A stretch of DNA of 64,000 bases from Nitrospira defluvii (GCF_905220995.1 NZ_CAJNBJ010000017.1:62001-126000), one strand, 5' to 3'; shown: positions 46,701 to 55,352, counted from the stretch's first letter. Translations and numbers: made by a program. Notes: a model not told the origin generated them from the sequence alone.

Positions 46701-47116
46701 CTACGCCCGATTCCGCACAGCCCACCGCAACTCAATTGCCGCTCCTGTTGATCGACGACTCGCTCAGCATCAGAAAGTTTGTCGGTCGAATGCTGGAGTC
46801 TGCCGGGTACAGGGTGGACACGGCAACCGACGGCGAAGAGGGCTGCCGCAAAGCCATGGTGCAGGCGTATCAACTGATCATTACCGATCTCGAAATGCCG
46901 AAACTGAATGGCTATGAAGTAATTCAGGCTCTTCGCGCAAGGCCTCAGACCCACAGCACGCCGATTTTGGTCATGACCACCCGCGCAGGAGAAAAACATC
47001 GCCAGATGGCCGTTAGTGTCGGTGCGTCCGGCTATATTGCCAAACCGGTCGAAGAGCGGGCCTTAATTCAAGAAGTTCGCAAGTGGGCGGGGCGTGAAGC
47101 CGGGGTCGAAAAATAG
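43736..47116 (+). CDS. Hybrid CheA histidine kinase with three HPt domains (PilL/ChpA-like)
   Basis: A 1126-aa chemotaxis kinase. Three HPt domains come first: H50 in HKLKGAA, H200 and H378 both in AHTLKGSAYTVG. A linker and dimerisation domain follow, then the ATPase with HLVRNAVYHGIE (H698), DDGVGL and GRGVGMDVVK. A CheW-like regulatory domain and a C-terminal receiver with D1051 in LIITDLEMPK complete it. HPt domains 2 and 3 are so similar that they look like an internal duplication. This layout resembles PilL/ChpA of twitching-motility systems. It is the hub of the operon. Confidence 0.95.
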   Translation: MSADFDRDQLLDIFVAEAGDDMAQFWKALHPEGKAVPAPADVANLHTVGHKLKGAALLYGFPGLGRLGALLEETLERVGEIAPDTWPLALQVMREIVDSFRTQVAHIGRGGGEDDSVVEGFVRRCAELLPMAAVEAAADSVQAVAGPSDDYLIPVIDDEVLSYFSPEAEDYLNTIQTLLRRLEQDLADVDTIHQLYRVAHTLKGSAYTVGCQVVGDVAYPLETCMTAVREGNAGMAPHWIATIRHAVDVMRALMARDPKQLPKLRQDVPCILTMLRDLQHGQGQSSGHEKAGESQDQLSSPVAPTPAAESPLPVQSAAANHEEELSEAYLVPSLDAEVISYFAPEAQEYLDSLETDLLRVDKDAANPDTIHQLFRTAHTLKGSAYTVGFHSIGDLTHHIEDFMGAVREGRLEFRPGHTDVLLRAIDVIRSLMRRDPSVLSRTRQRFAASLLELTSLGGASPMMDSVPESSQRVAEAMSQAEASEHDGAESVTSGEGKPGEEREVIRVSRDRLERLLNLVGELVIDRGRLEQRLRTLNQLAMQVLANKNRLTDAVRTFEDKHTFSFQPSPAPAEGAMPPEVSGISDFGSLEFDRYDDFNILARRISEVTADISESMAQLSGSIHRAQDDMGSLQQLTLSMRDEIARARMVPIGTPFTRFRRAAREMARATGKEVNLVTSGEHTEIDTGVVERLVDPLVHLVRNAVYHGIEPATVRVAQGKPSAGTIYLHAAHRGNSVLIEVEDDGVGLDLAKIRAKAVKLGLVRQDVAETLPESEVIKFIFLPGFSTADAVGGQAGRGVGMDVVKRVIETMNGHIEVESVYGQGTKFTMHLPLTLLIATALLVRVGGERYAIPLPSVREVTMSASSMVQQMGDRSVLQIGDEAIEIYPLASLIRREAGTIHGVSPVVVVRTSTGVLGCAVDELLGRQEIVIKSLGGLKPYERSVFGGATIDPEGRVILVLDVSRLTTREYHDPLSHTHALGLAGNAEPPSTPDSAQPTATQLPLLLIDDSLSIRKFVGRMLESAGYRVDTATDGEEGCRKAMVQAYQLIITDLEMPKLNGYEVIQALRARPQTHSTPILVMTTRAGEKHRQMAVSVGASGYIAKPVEERALIQEVRKWAGREAGVEK

Positions 47117-47163
47117 GAACGTTTTGGTGATTCATGCCGTTGCTGGCAGAATGAAGGTCGCAG

Positions 47164-47727
47164 ATGGGGCTCAGGCGAAGTCAGGCAGTCACCTTGATAA
47201 GCGGTGAGGCGGTCAGATTTCTGGTGACGCTGATCGGGCGTTCTTCCATCGCGCTCCCTGCGCAGTGGGTCCGGGGCATCGTGATGCCGACGGCTGTAGG
47301 ACGGGATGGGCTGGTGACCTGGGCCAATGTGTCCTATGAGCACAGTGATCTTGCTGGACGCTTGAAGCTGGCGTCTCACGGTCGGAGCGCGGAGACGAGG
47401 GTGGTTTTGTATGGGCACGATCGCCAGGGCAGATCCTTCGCCGTAGACAAGGTGTGGGGATTAGTTGATGTGGAACGAAGCCTGATCCATCCGTTACCGG
47501 CGCATTTTCGCGGTGCAGAGCGGGATCGATTGCTGGGATTCTTTGCCAATCATGACTCTGTCGCCCTGATTGCCAACCCATTCTGGGTGCTCGATCTCCC
47601 GAATCGGAAACAGGCACTTGATGTGTTTGCGTTGCGGCTGTCAGAACACCGGCCAGAGGAGACGGATGTCCGCCTCCAGTTACCGGTGGCTATGCTTGAT
47701 GCGGTGTCGATCGGTCAAGTCGGGTAA
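47164..47727 (+). CDS. Divergent CheW-domain protein
   Basis: A 187-aa protein that fits the CheW fold weakly: VRFLVTLIGRSSIALPAQWVRGIV at the start, then a strand-rich body. The core LRG motif of CheW is missing, and the region RGAERDRLLGFFANHDSVALIANPFWVLD replaces it. It lies 47 bases after CheA and before a second CheW-like gene. It may be a specialised coupling protein. I am less sure of this call than of the other two CheWs. Confidence 0.6.
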   Translation: MGLRRSQAVTLISGEAVRFLVTLIGRSSIALPAQWVRGIVMPTAVGRDGLVTWANVSYEHSDLAGRLKLASHGRSAETRVVLYGHDRQGRSFAVDKVWGLVDVERSLIHPLPAHFRGAERDRLLGFFANHDSVALIANPFWVLDLPNRKQALDVFALRLSEHRPEETDVRLQLPVAMLDAVSIGQVG

Positions 47728-47749
47728 ACGTCGCAGTCGAGGATCGAGG

Positions 47750-48229
47750 ATGCTACGCGGTCAGCTCCGCAGACAGGGAGAGGTGACGACACGAGCGACG
47801 GGAGAGGGGCGTCCTCAGCATATGGTCGTGTTTTCAGTAGCTGGGAAACGTCTGGCCGCGAGGACTGAAGAGATCGCTGGAGTCATGCCCTGGCCCGGCG
47901 CAATTGAGGTCCCGAGTGAGACACCATTCGTCACCTCGCTGGTCAGGCAGGAGAAGGGGTGTCTGCCCGTGTTTGACCTGGCGGCGAAGTTCGAACGAAC
48001 GATGCGAGAAGGCGAGTTCTTGTGTTTGGTCGTGAAACATGTGGACGGCCCGCTGGCCATTTGCATCGATGCCGAAGTGCCATCGCTGCAGATGGTGCCG
48101 CGCTCGTCCATGCAACACCAAATCGTCGACGATCCAGACTGTGCAGGATTGTGTGTCGTCGGCGGCGAACAGCTTCCTATCATCAACCTGGCAACCCTTG
48201 GGGTTTCATCGAGCCGTCATGCTGGATGA
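47750..48229 (+). CDS. CheW-like coupling protein
   Basis: A 159-aa protein. After a short basic tail, MVVFSVAGKRLAARTEEIAGVMPW matches the first strands of CheW, FVTSLVRQEKGCLPVFDLAAKF matches its LxRGxxLPVxDL motif, and GGEQLPIINLATLG ends the fold. ATG 47750 has GAGG upstream; the longer open frame from 47570 runs through the previous gene. It should couple the kinase to a receptor or an adaptor. Confidence 0.78.
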   Translation: MLRGQLRRQGEVTTRATGEGRPQHMVVFSVAGKRLAARTEEIAGVMPWPGAIEVPSETPFVTSLVRQEKGCLPVFDLAAKFERTMREGEFLCLVVKHVDGPLAICIDAEVPSLQMVPRSSMQHQIVDDPDCAGLCVVGGEQLPIINLATLGVSSSRHAG

Positions 48230-48254
48230 GCCTGACATTGCATAGAGGAGTGAC

Positions 48255-49730
48255 ATGCCAAAGATCTTGATCGCCGACGACAGCATCGCGGTTCGTAAGG
48301 TAGCCGAACGCCTTTTGACTGAGGCCGGAATGGGAGTCACTCTGGCGGCAAACGGGTCCGAAGCACTCGCGCTGCTGGCGAAAGACCGTCCGGACTTGAT
48401 TGTCTCCGACGTGATCATGCCCGACAAAAGCGGATATGAAGTATGTGCCTACATCCGCGGGCAGGCGAATCTGGCGGATTTGCCGGTTCTGCTGATCAGC
48501 GGAATCGTGAACGACGAGGTGTCACGACAAGCAGAAACCTGCAAGGCTGATGGGGTGTTGAAGAAACCGTTCCAGGGCTCCTCGTTGAAGGATCGCGTGC
48601 TGGATTTGCTGACCAAGCGGCCGCACAAACCTGTCCCGCTGTCCGAGGCCCCTCAGCTGGACGTCATCCTGGAGCCGCCGGCCAGTGAACCGGTGACAGC
48701 GGCGCAGGTTCTTTCCGTCCAGCAAGAAACTGTCCCAATTCTTCAGGATCGTGCGGAAGAACACCAGTCATCTGAGTTCGTCACAATGAATGTGCCGGAG
48801 CCGGTGGTGTTGCCCTTGAGCCATCACCTGTCTGTTGACGAAACCCCCATCCATCAGAGTGCTGAACCCGTCGTATCCACTCAGGCCGATGAACGGTATC
48901 ATGCGCTGTTGGCTCAGCGTGATGCCAGAATTGCCGAACTCGAAGGACAGCTCGTGGCGGAACGCCAGGCGAATCTTGAGCAAATGCGCCAGATTCAGCA
49001 AGCATTACACGAGCAACGGGAACAGGGTGAGGCCATGACCTTGCGCGTGCAAGTGTTAGAGCAGCGCCTGGCGGATGAACGTGCGCAGCAGGCCACCTTG
49101 ACTCAACAACTGGAAGACATGTCGAGGCAAGCCCATCGAGTCGGAGAATTGGAGTCTGCACTGGCCGAGGAGCGGCACCGTGTGGAGCACTTGTCACAAC
49201 AAGTATCCGATGCGACGCATCATGCGGCGAGGATCGCAGAGTTAGAGGCGCACCTCGAGGCGGAGCGGGAGGCCGCAAACCAATTGGTCCAACAGATTAC
49301 GAGCCTGGAACACGTGGAAGATCGTGTGCGCGAGTTGGAGCGGACGCTCTCGGCGGAGCGCGAGGAGTGCGAGGCGCATCGGGGCGCGCGCGCGCAATTG
49401 GAGAACGTGGCCGCCATGGTACCCATCCTGGAAGAAGCCGGGGAAAAGGCGCGTGCGCAAGTACTGGAATTGGAAGGGGCGTTGTCGGCGGAACGTGAAT
49501 CAGGTGCCATCCTGCTGGCGCAAGTCAAACAGCTGGAAGAAGGAGCCGCGCGCGTTCAGGAATTGGAACAGGCGTTGGCTGGCGAACAGGAGCGGTCGCA
49601 GCAGCTGGTGCAACGCACGGCAGAGGCGGAGCAGCTGGCCGATCAATCGACTCGTCGATTCGAAGACCTCGCGAGGAAGTTGGGCGAAATCGCCGGTCTC
49701 GCCTCTCAGCTCGGTGCCGGCAAGCGGTAG
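48255..49730 (+). CDS. Receiver domain with long C-terminal coiled coil
   Basis: A 491-aa protein. The N-terminal receiver has ADDS at the acidic pocket, D52 in LIVSDVIMP as phospho-acceptor, ISG in the switch position and KKPF with the conserved lysine. Residues from about 210 to the end form a long Glu/Gln/Leu/Arg-rich coiled coil with repeated LE...ERE units. No catalytic output domain is present. GAGGAG precedes the start. The shape suggests a scaffold or polar localisation factor driven by phosphorylation. Confidence 0.82.
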   Translation: MPKILIADDSIAVRKVAERLLTEAGMGVTLAANGSEALALLAKDRPDLIVSDVIMPDKSGYEVCAYIRGQANLADLPVLLISGIVNDEVSRQAETCKADGVLKKPFQGSSLKDRVLDLLTKRPHKPVPLSEAPQLDVILEPPASEPVTAAQVLSVQQETVPILQDRAEEHQSSEFVTMNVPEPVVLPLSHHLSVDETPIHQSAEPVVSTQADERYHALLAQRDARIAELEGQLVAERQANLEQMRQIQQALHEQREQGEAMTLRVQVLEQRLADERAQQATLTQQLEDMSRQAHRVGELESALAEERHRVEHLSQQVSDATHHAARIAELEAHLEAEREAANQLVQQITSLEHVEDRVRELERTLSAEREECEAHRGARAQLENVAAMVPILEEAGEKARAQVLELEGALSAERESGAILLAQVKQLEEGAARVQELEQALAGEQERSQQLVQRTAEAEQLADQSTRRFEDLARKLGEIAGLASQLGAGKR

Positions 49731-49788
49731 AAGACCGTCGCTGGCCTTATGCAACGGCCAGTGAATGAGTTGAAGTTAGGATACTGCG

Positions 49789-50736
49789 GTGTCTATGGAC
49801 TCAGAACAAACCCAAGACGATTTTCAGAAAGAACTGATCGAATTATTTGGGCAGGAAGCGCAGGAGTGGCTCGTGCAGATCCATTCAGCACTGACCGAAC
49901 TCGAGGGCCAGCCCGATTTCGAGCGACACGCGCAATTGGTCGATGCGATCGTGCGAGGCATCACAAGTTTGGGCGGTTCGGCCGCCACGATCAATCTTCC
50001 CGAGGTAGAACGGGCCACCTTCGCACTCCTTCCCTTTATTGAAACGATCAAAGATCGTACGACGGTTACCCAACAGGATTTCGTCACGGTCCGTGAGCAG
50101 TTTTGGCTCGTGGTGGCTTGCGTCAAAGGTGCTACGGGAATCACGCTCGAGATTGAGCCACCTGCAGAAGCCTCGCCGGTACAAGAACCCTCCATCGATT
50201 TCCTCACCCTCTTGAATGCGCTGCGTGCCTTGCAGGATCAGCAGCCCGCAACCGCAAGCGTATCCCGCAGTCTCATTCCTCTGGTGCTCCAGCGGTTTGA
50301 GCATGAGGCACGTCAGGGGGGAGCGCTCATTGAGGCCACGACGTTTCAGCAGATCCTCCATGAACTTCATGGAACGGACGCACACTGTCTGGATTCGCTC
50401 ATGCAGGAGTTGCCTAACATTGCCAGGCATGTGAGTCGGCTGCGACTTGAGGGCGCGGGCGTCGCTGAACCAGAACAGCTCCTTGGATCTTCACTAGAAA
50501 GAATCGAGCATCTTCAGAGCGTGGCGAAACAGACGAACGCGACGATACTCGTCACGTTTCTCACCGGCCTTCATAATTTTCTCTCTCTGCTCGTCCAGCG
50601 TCGGATTCCCGTGGGGGAGCATCGCCTGCAATCAGTGGAAGGACGTATTCTTGCTATGGCGTGCATGGTTAAAGAGTGGATTGCGACGGGACAGACAGAG
50701 TTGGAAGTGATACGCCGACTCGTTCCGGCCGCGTGA
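49789..50736 (+). CDS. HPt-fold-like protein lacking the phospho-accepting histidine
   Basis: A 315-aa protein. Residues 12-95 resemble an HPt domain (ELIELFGQEAQEWLVQIHSALTELEG), but at the His box AHTLKGSA it has ITSLGGSA: T59 replaces His and G62 replaces Lys. The rest is helical with no clear family. Similar N-terminal features recur in the next gene. I start at GTG 49789, because AGGA is seven bases upstream; ATG 49795 is an alternative. Without the histidine it probably acts as a docking or decoy module. Confidence 0.6.
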   Translation: MSMDSEQTQDDFQKELIELFGQEAQEWLVQIHSALTELEGQPDFERHAQLVDAIVRGITSLGGSAATINLPEVERATFALLPFIETIKDRTTVTQQDFVTVREQFWLVVACVKGATGITLEIEPPAEASPVQEPSIDFLTLLNALRALQDQQPATASVSRSLIPLVLQRFEHEARQGGALIEATTFQQILHELHGTDAHCLDSLMQELPNIARHVSRLRLEGAGVAEPEQLLGSSLERIEHLQSVAKQTNATILVTFLTGLHNFLSLLVQRRIPVGEHRLQSVEGRILAMACMVKEWIATGQTELEVIRRLVPAA

Positions 50737-50930
50737 GCTAATTCAGCACGTTTCAGGCAGAAGGATCTCGATTCCACAGGGAGCAGGGATCTCGACATCG
50801 TGAGGGAGTTCGATGTCCAGCCGAATGCCTGTCCAGCCCGTTGATCATGATCAGGACTTAGCGGTAGGTGCCGAAGCAGTAGAAAAGTATGGCCCTACGG
50901 ACACGTACATTCGGTTGAGGGGCGAAGGCT

Positions 50931-53006
50931 ATGGAACAGCATCACTACCGGCAAGCAGAGGCAGCGCTTGCCAAGGTCGCCGCCGCTGTCCAACAGCATG
51001 AAGACGTCGACCTCTCCGAGCTCACTCAACTGGCTTCCGCCATCATTGATGCACTTCACACAAGTGACCAATTAGTTGTTGAGGCATTGTCCAGCCCGCC
51101 CGGCCCTCCGCTGATCACCAATCTCATCAACGTCAGCATCTTGGCCACAAAAGTCGGCACCGGTCTTGGGTATTATGGTGCCGAGCTGCAACGACTGGCG
51201 TTGGCCGGCCTGGTACACGACATCGGAATTTTTGCCGTTCCTCAGCAGGTACTTACCAAAACAGGGCGGTTGACGGCCGAGGAGCGGGGCCTCGTCGAGC
51301 AGCATCCCCGCATGGGACATGACGTCATTGAACGGCTCGGTGTGGACTATGCGTGGTTGGCCGAAGTCGTGTTGCAGGCCCATGAGCGAGGGAAGGGGCA
51401 GGGGTATCCCCGCCGCTTGAAGGGACGAGAGATCAACGAATTAGCTCAAATTATCGGCCTGGTGGATATCTTTGATGCATTGGTCAGCCCGCGTCCGTAT
51501 CGTCGGCGCCTGCTGCCGCACGAGGCCGTGCGTGAGTTGCTCACGACGGAACGCACCGCCTTTCCCAGGGAAATCATGAAAGCCTTGGTCGAACAGTTGT
51601 CGGTCTATCCGCTCGGCACCAGGGTGCGGCTCAGCAGCGGGGAGGAAGGGGTGGTGGTGCGTATTACCGCCTGCTACCCTTCGCGCCCGGTGGTACGTGT
51701 GATGGTCTCAGAGAACACTTCGAGCTCCGAACCGCCGCGCCTCATTGATTTGAGTCTGCACCCCCATGTGTCGGTGGTTGAAACCGTAGAGCCGCCGGCC
51801 CTGGAGCGCGTCACATTCGAATCTGTGCCGTCCGCCACGACAGCGCCTGCCGGGCCGACCAATGCGTCAGACCAATTCGCCGCCTTGCTGGAAAGCCTTG
51901 ATGCCATTGCAGGTGTCATACAGGCTGCTGTGGATCAACCTGCGACTCGACAGGCCGCACCACGGGCTTCGTCAGGCGCAGCGACAATGGATGCCACGAT
52001 TCCGGTCCGAAGGGAGATTCTCGGTCTGTTTGTGTTGGAAGCCAGGGAGTGGCTCAATCAAATTCAGACGGCGTTGGAACGACTGGATACCACGAGTGAA
52101 CAGGCGCGTCGTGCGCAGGTGTCGACGATTCTCTGGCAAAGTGTCGGCAATCTGGCGCGTTCCGCCGCGACCGTCGGCTTGACCGGCGTGGAAGAGATGG
52201 CGACCAGGCTGCTCCCGCTCCTGCAGGCGGCGGCCAAACATGAGCGGGCCGTGGCAGCCCATCATGTTGCCGCTCTACGAGAAGGGTTGTTGGAGATCAG
52301 CAAGACAGTGCATGAACTGGAGCCGATCTCGGAGAAGGTCCAACCACTTGCCGATACGGGCGAACAAGGGTCAGGAAGTGAAGAGGGGCAGAGGCAGACT
52401 CCGCCCTTGATGGTGGAAGCCCCGAGCGAACCGATTCAGACAGCACCTCCGGCGCCTCAGCGAACTGCAGCGTTGCCCATTCTGGATGCGTTGCGACAAT
52501 TGCATCTGGCTCGTGGCCGCTCGCGAGAACCGGTACGGGATGTGCTGGCGGCGGTGATTTATCGAGCAGAGGGAGAGATCGCCGGTGGAGCAAAGACGGT
52601 GGATGCGCGGGCCATCGGCCGGATGCTGGATGAGTTAGACAAGTTGGACGAGCGGTTTCTCGCGCACATGCAGGTCCGAGTACCAATGGTGATCGAAACG
52701 CTCCGTCGTATCGCGCGTGCCAGCGAGGAACGCCGCTTGCCACCGCAGGCGTTGGAGCCGATTTTTGACGAGATTGATATGCTGTCCGGTGCGGCAGAAC
52801 AGGTCTCGGCGGAGAATATCCACCTCTTCCTGCAGGGGCTGCGAACCTTTCTGCGTGTGACTGCACAACACAAGCCGGCTGCGATCCGTGAACGCTTGGC
52901 AGCCGTGGAAGAACGACTGGCCACGCTGGTTCCCCTCGCTCAGCAATGGGTAGATGTCGGACGGGTGGAGCGAGCGGCCATTTTCGACATCCTTCCGATG
53001 GACTAA
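50931..53006 (+). CDS. HD-GYP-like protein with C-terminal degenerate HPt domain
   Basis: A 691-aa protein. The N-terminal HD-GYP domain (about 50-230) keeps HD (H96, D97), H125, H151 and GYP (158-160), yet N64 replaces the first metal-binding histidine, A150 replaces the first His of HHE, K155 replaces the Asp of DGxGYP and I100 replaces the usual lysine. From about 361 a second HPt-like helix bundle has SVGNLARSAATVG in place of the His box. A proline-rich linker joins the parts. It ends the chemosensory operon. Cyclic-di-GMP hydrolysis is doubtful; binding is possible. Confidence 0.78.
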   Translation: MEQHHYRQAEAALAKVAAAVQQHEDVDLSELTQLASAIIDALHTSDQLVVEALSSPPGPPLITNLINVSILATKVGTGLGYYGAELQRLALAGLVHDIGIFAVPQQVLTKTGRLTAEERGLVEQHPRMGHDVIERLGVDYAWLAEVVLQAHERGKGQGYPRRLKGREINELAQIIGLVDIFDALVSPRPYRRRLLPHEAVRELLTTERTAFPREIMKALVEQLSVYPLGTRVRLSSGEEGVVVRITACYPSRPVVRVMVSENTSSSEPPRLIDLSLHPHVSVVETVEPPALERVTFESVPSATTAPAGPTNASDQFAALLESLDAIAGVIQAAVDQPATRQAAPRASSGAATMDATIPVRREILGLFVLEAREWLNQIQTALERLDTTSEQARRAQVSTILWQSVGNLARSAATVGLTGVEEMATRLLPLLQAAAKHERAVAAHHVAALREGLLEISKTVHELEPISEKVQPLADTGEQGSGSEEGQRQTPPLMVEAPSEPIQTAPPAPQRTAALPILDALRQLHLARGRSREPVRDVLAAVIYRAEGEIAGGAKTVDARAIGRMLDELDKLDERFLAHMQVRVPMVIETLRRIARASEERRLPPQALEPIFDEIDMLSGAAEQVSAENIHLFLQGLRTFLRVTAQHKPAAIRERLAAVEERLATLVPLAQQWVDVGRVERAAIFDILPMD

Positions 53007-53305
53007 GCGATCGCGATCCCTTCTCGTTCGTGGTGTTTCTCTTTGCCTCGACCTTCACCAGTCGCCGCCCAATCCTTGAGCAGTGTGTGATCCGCATACG
53101 CAGGCCGTGCGGCAAATGGCCTATCCACATGGTTGCGCACAGCCCCTCCACAGTTATTGTGGACAGCCGCAGGCGGTCGCGGCTCACAGAATCAATAGGT
53201 GATGACAGCATTCAGGCGCTACCCTTCCTCCGAACCGGAGAATTTGTCCTCGATCGATACCTTTTCTCTTGCGGTTCGGGATCGGATTGTACGACCATCA
53301 CGGCC
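53007..53305 (+). other. Intergenic region after the HD-GYP gene
   Basis: No gene is supported. It contains the short hairpin CCACA-GTTAT-TGTGG at 53148-53162 and a CTATCCACA sequence that resembles one DnaA box. Neither is enough to assign a function. Confidence 0.4.
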
Positions 53306-53830
53306 ATGCCGAAACTTGTCTCAGTGAAGCAGCAGGAAGGGCACGACGCCCGCGCGACGGCCTATATCAAAGCCTACATGTTGTTTCCGGCCGGTATTCT
53401 CGGCCTGATTTCCATGCTCGGCGGAGTCGGTGGCTTAGGTTATCAACTCATTGCCACCGACACCTACAGCTGGGTGACCTTTCTGGAAAGCTCAGGATTG
53501 CTGCTGCTGGGCGGGGTGTTGGGGTGGCTCCAGACGACGTACCACCAGTGGATCCTGGCTCATCGGCCTGAAGTCTTTGCCGCGCGCATGCGGCAGCCCA
53601 CACTGACCAAGAGCGGGAAACCGAAGCGGGAGAGCGGAAAAATCCAGGATTCTCCGAGCGGATCTCCCTGGGCTCCTGTTGCCTACATGGCCGGCCTGGC
53701 CTTGTTGCTGTTCGGCTCAACCGTCGCTGTGGTCTATGGCGCGGTCCATCCGCTGGCGTCCTATTTCCTGCCCTGGGCCGGTTTTTTCTGGGCTAAACTG
53801 TTCTTTTGGAAGTCGCTGATGAAGGTCTGA
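53306..53830 (+). CDS. Small membrane protein of unknown function
   Basis: A 174-aa protein with four hydrophobic helices (about 24-46, 55-75 and two after residue 120) and a basic, serine-rich cytoplasmic loop (TLTKSGKPKRESGK). I do not recognise the family. ATG 53306 lacks a clear ribosome-binding site; the longer open frame upstream overlaps the previous gene and is not likely coding. It converges on lpxD with ten bases between the stops. Confidence 0.62.
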   Translation: MPKLVSVKQQEGHDARATAYIKAYMLFPAGILGLISMLGGVGGLGYQLIATDTYSWVTFLESSGLLLLGGVLGWLQTTYHQWILAHRPEVFAARMRQPTLTKSGKPKRESGKIQDSPSGSPWAPVAYMAGLALLLFGSTVAVVYGAVHPLASYFLPWAGFFWAKLFFWKSLMKV

Positions 53831-53840
53831 TGATCCGGCG

Positions 53841-54923
53841 TTACTTACGGCGGGACTTGCGGGGCTTCGTGGCAGGTTTCGTCGCCTGCTCGAGGGCCGC
53901 CAGTCGTTCTTCGAGTTCGCGGACCCTTTGGCGGAGCTCGGGTAGCTGAGGAATCACTGCCTGCGCTTTCAAAAATGTGGTGTGCGGCATCACCGGCGCG
54001 CCGGAGACGATTTGATTCGGTTCCAAGCTTCGCGTGACGCCGGATTTTGCCGCGATCATGACCTGATCGCCGATCTGCAGATGGTCAGCTAAACCAGCCT
54101 GGCCTCCCACCATCACGTAGCGTCCCAGGGTCGTGCTTCCCGCGATGCCGACCTGCGCAACCAGAATATTGTGTTCGCCGACGACCACGTTGTGGGCGAT
54201 TTGCACGAGGTTGTCGATCTTGCTTCCGCGCTTGATCACGGTATCGCCGAACGTTGCGCGATCGACGGCAACGTTGGCGCCCAATTCCACGTCGTCTTCG
54301 ATGACGACACCGCCCAGCTGAGGAATTTTCTGGTGACGGCCCTGGTATTGCACATACCCAAAGCCGTCACTGCCGATCACCGATCCACTGTGGACGATGA
54401 CACGCGCGCCGAGCCGGCATCCTTCGCGGATGACCACATTGGGATAAAGGAGGCTGTCGTCTCCGATGACGCTGTCGTCTCCAATGAACACCCCGGGATA
54501 GAGTGTCACTCGGGCGCCGATGGACACCCGGTCTCCCAAGGTCACGCCGGGCCAAATCGAGACATCGGCTCCGATGGTGACGCCATCCCCGCGCGTGACG
54601 CCTTCCGCAATCCCGCGCACGCGCGTCGGTCGTGCAAAAAACTGCTGGGCGGCTCGTGCGAAGGCATAGGCGGGGTTATCCACCACGATTTGCGGGCAGG
54701 GACAGTCCACGAGGCGACGTCCGACCAGTAATGCGCCGATGGTAACCGTCTGCGGAGATTTCAGATGGCGCTCGGAGGTGAGGAACGCCAGATCGTCCGG
54801 TCCCGCCTGCTCGAAGCTGGCGACGCCGGTGACGGTCGCATCCGGCGAACCGAGCAGCTCACCTCCGACATACTCGTGCAATTCCCGGACTGTCAGCGGG
54901 GTGCGCCTACGTGCCGTGCTCAT
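53841..54923 (-). CDS. lpxD: UDP-3-O-acylglucosamine N-acyltransferase
   Basis: A 360-aa lipid A biosynthesis enzyme. It moves a 3-hydroxyacyl group from acyl carrier protein to the 2-amino group of UDP-3-O-acylglucosamine. The N-terminal uridine-binding domain ([16 protein letters not shown]) is followed by many hexapeptide repeats, then [15 protein letters not shown] with the catalytic His region, and C-terminal helices. The last 16 residues ([13 protein letters not shown]) form a basic tail that is not usual for LpxD. The acyl carrier protein gene lies five bases upstream. Confidence 0.95.
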   Translation of the reverse strand: MSTARRRTPLTVRELHEYVGGELLGSPDATVTGVASFEQAGPDDLAFLTSERHLKSPQTVTIGALLVGRRLVDCPCPQIVVDNPAYAFARAAQQFFARPTRVRGIAEGVTRGDGVTIGADVSIWPGVTLGDRVSIGARVTLYPGVFIGDDSVIGDDSLLYPNVVIREGCRLGARVIVHSGSVIGSDGFGYVQYQGRHQKIPQLGGVVIEDDVELGANVAVDRATFGDTVIKRGSKIDNLVQIAHNVVVGEHNILVAQVGIAGSTTLGRYVMVGGQAGLADHLQIGDQVMIAAKSGVTRSLEPNQIVSGAPVMPHTTFLKAQAVIPQLPELRQRVRELEERLAALEQATKPATKPRKSRRK

Positions 54924-54927
54924 CTTC

Positions 54928-55287
54928 TTAGGCTTTCTTGCTCTTGGTCGAGCGTTTTGCGGTCGGCTTCTTGGCTACGGCCTTCGCTGTGGTCTTGGCC
55001 GGAGTCTTTGTAGTGCCCTTGGCTGCGGATTTGGCCGGGGTGGGTGCAACCCGCCCTTGCACGTAGTCGATGACATGACCAACGGTGGTCAGGCCGACCA
55101 GATCCTGGTCGGGAATCTGCAGGTTGAACGCTTCTTCGATTCGATACAACATTTCGATGACTGCCATCGAATCTAATCCAAGATCCTCTCGCAGGTGATG
55201 CGCCGGCTTGATCGAGGCCGCATCCCGCTTGAGATAATCCGCCAGCGCCTGAATGATCTTGCCGGAAACGTCTGTTGTGTTGGCCAT
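54928..55287 (-). CDS. Acyl carrier protein with histone-H1-like basic tail
   Basis: A 119-aa protein. Residues 1-80 are a standard acyl carrier protein with S40 in LGLDSM as the phosphopantetheine site. Residues 81-119 form a Lys/Ala/Thr/Pro-rich tail with about eleven lysines, like histone H1 or AlgP tails. Typical acyl carrier proteins are about 78-80 aa. ATG 55287 has AAGGAA upstream; TTG 55293 would add two residues. It lies between fabF and lpxD, so it may be a dedicated carrier for lipid A acyl chains. Confidence 0.88.
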   Translation of the reverse strand: MANTTDVSGKIIQALADYLKRDAASIKPAHHLREDLGLDSMAVIEMLYRIEEAFNLQIPDQDLVGLTTVGHVIDYVQGRVAPTPAKSAAKGTTKTPAKTTAKAVAKKPTAKRSTKSKKA

Positions 55288-55352
55288 GCCCAAGTTCCTT
55301 CGTTCCTTGCCCGGTGAGTCGCCCGTCGATCGCTGTCAGTACCGGACAGGGG

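Noticed and set aside
50813-51001. 62-codon open frame before the HD-GYP gene
   Set aside because: It overlaps the start of the HD-GYP gene, lacks a good ribosome-binding site and has no recognisable sequence.
53121-53170. DnaA-box-like sequence CTATCCACA and a nearby hairpin
   Set aside because: A single imperfect box is expected by chance, and no AT-rich stretch or dnaA/dnaN gene is nearby to suggest an origin.
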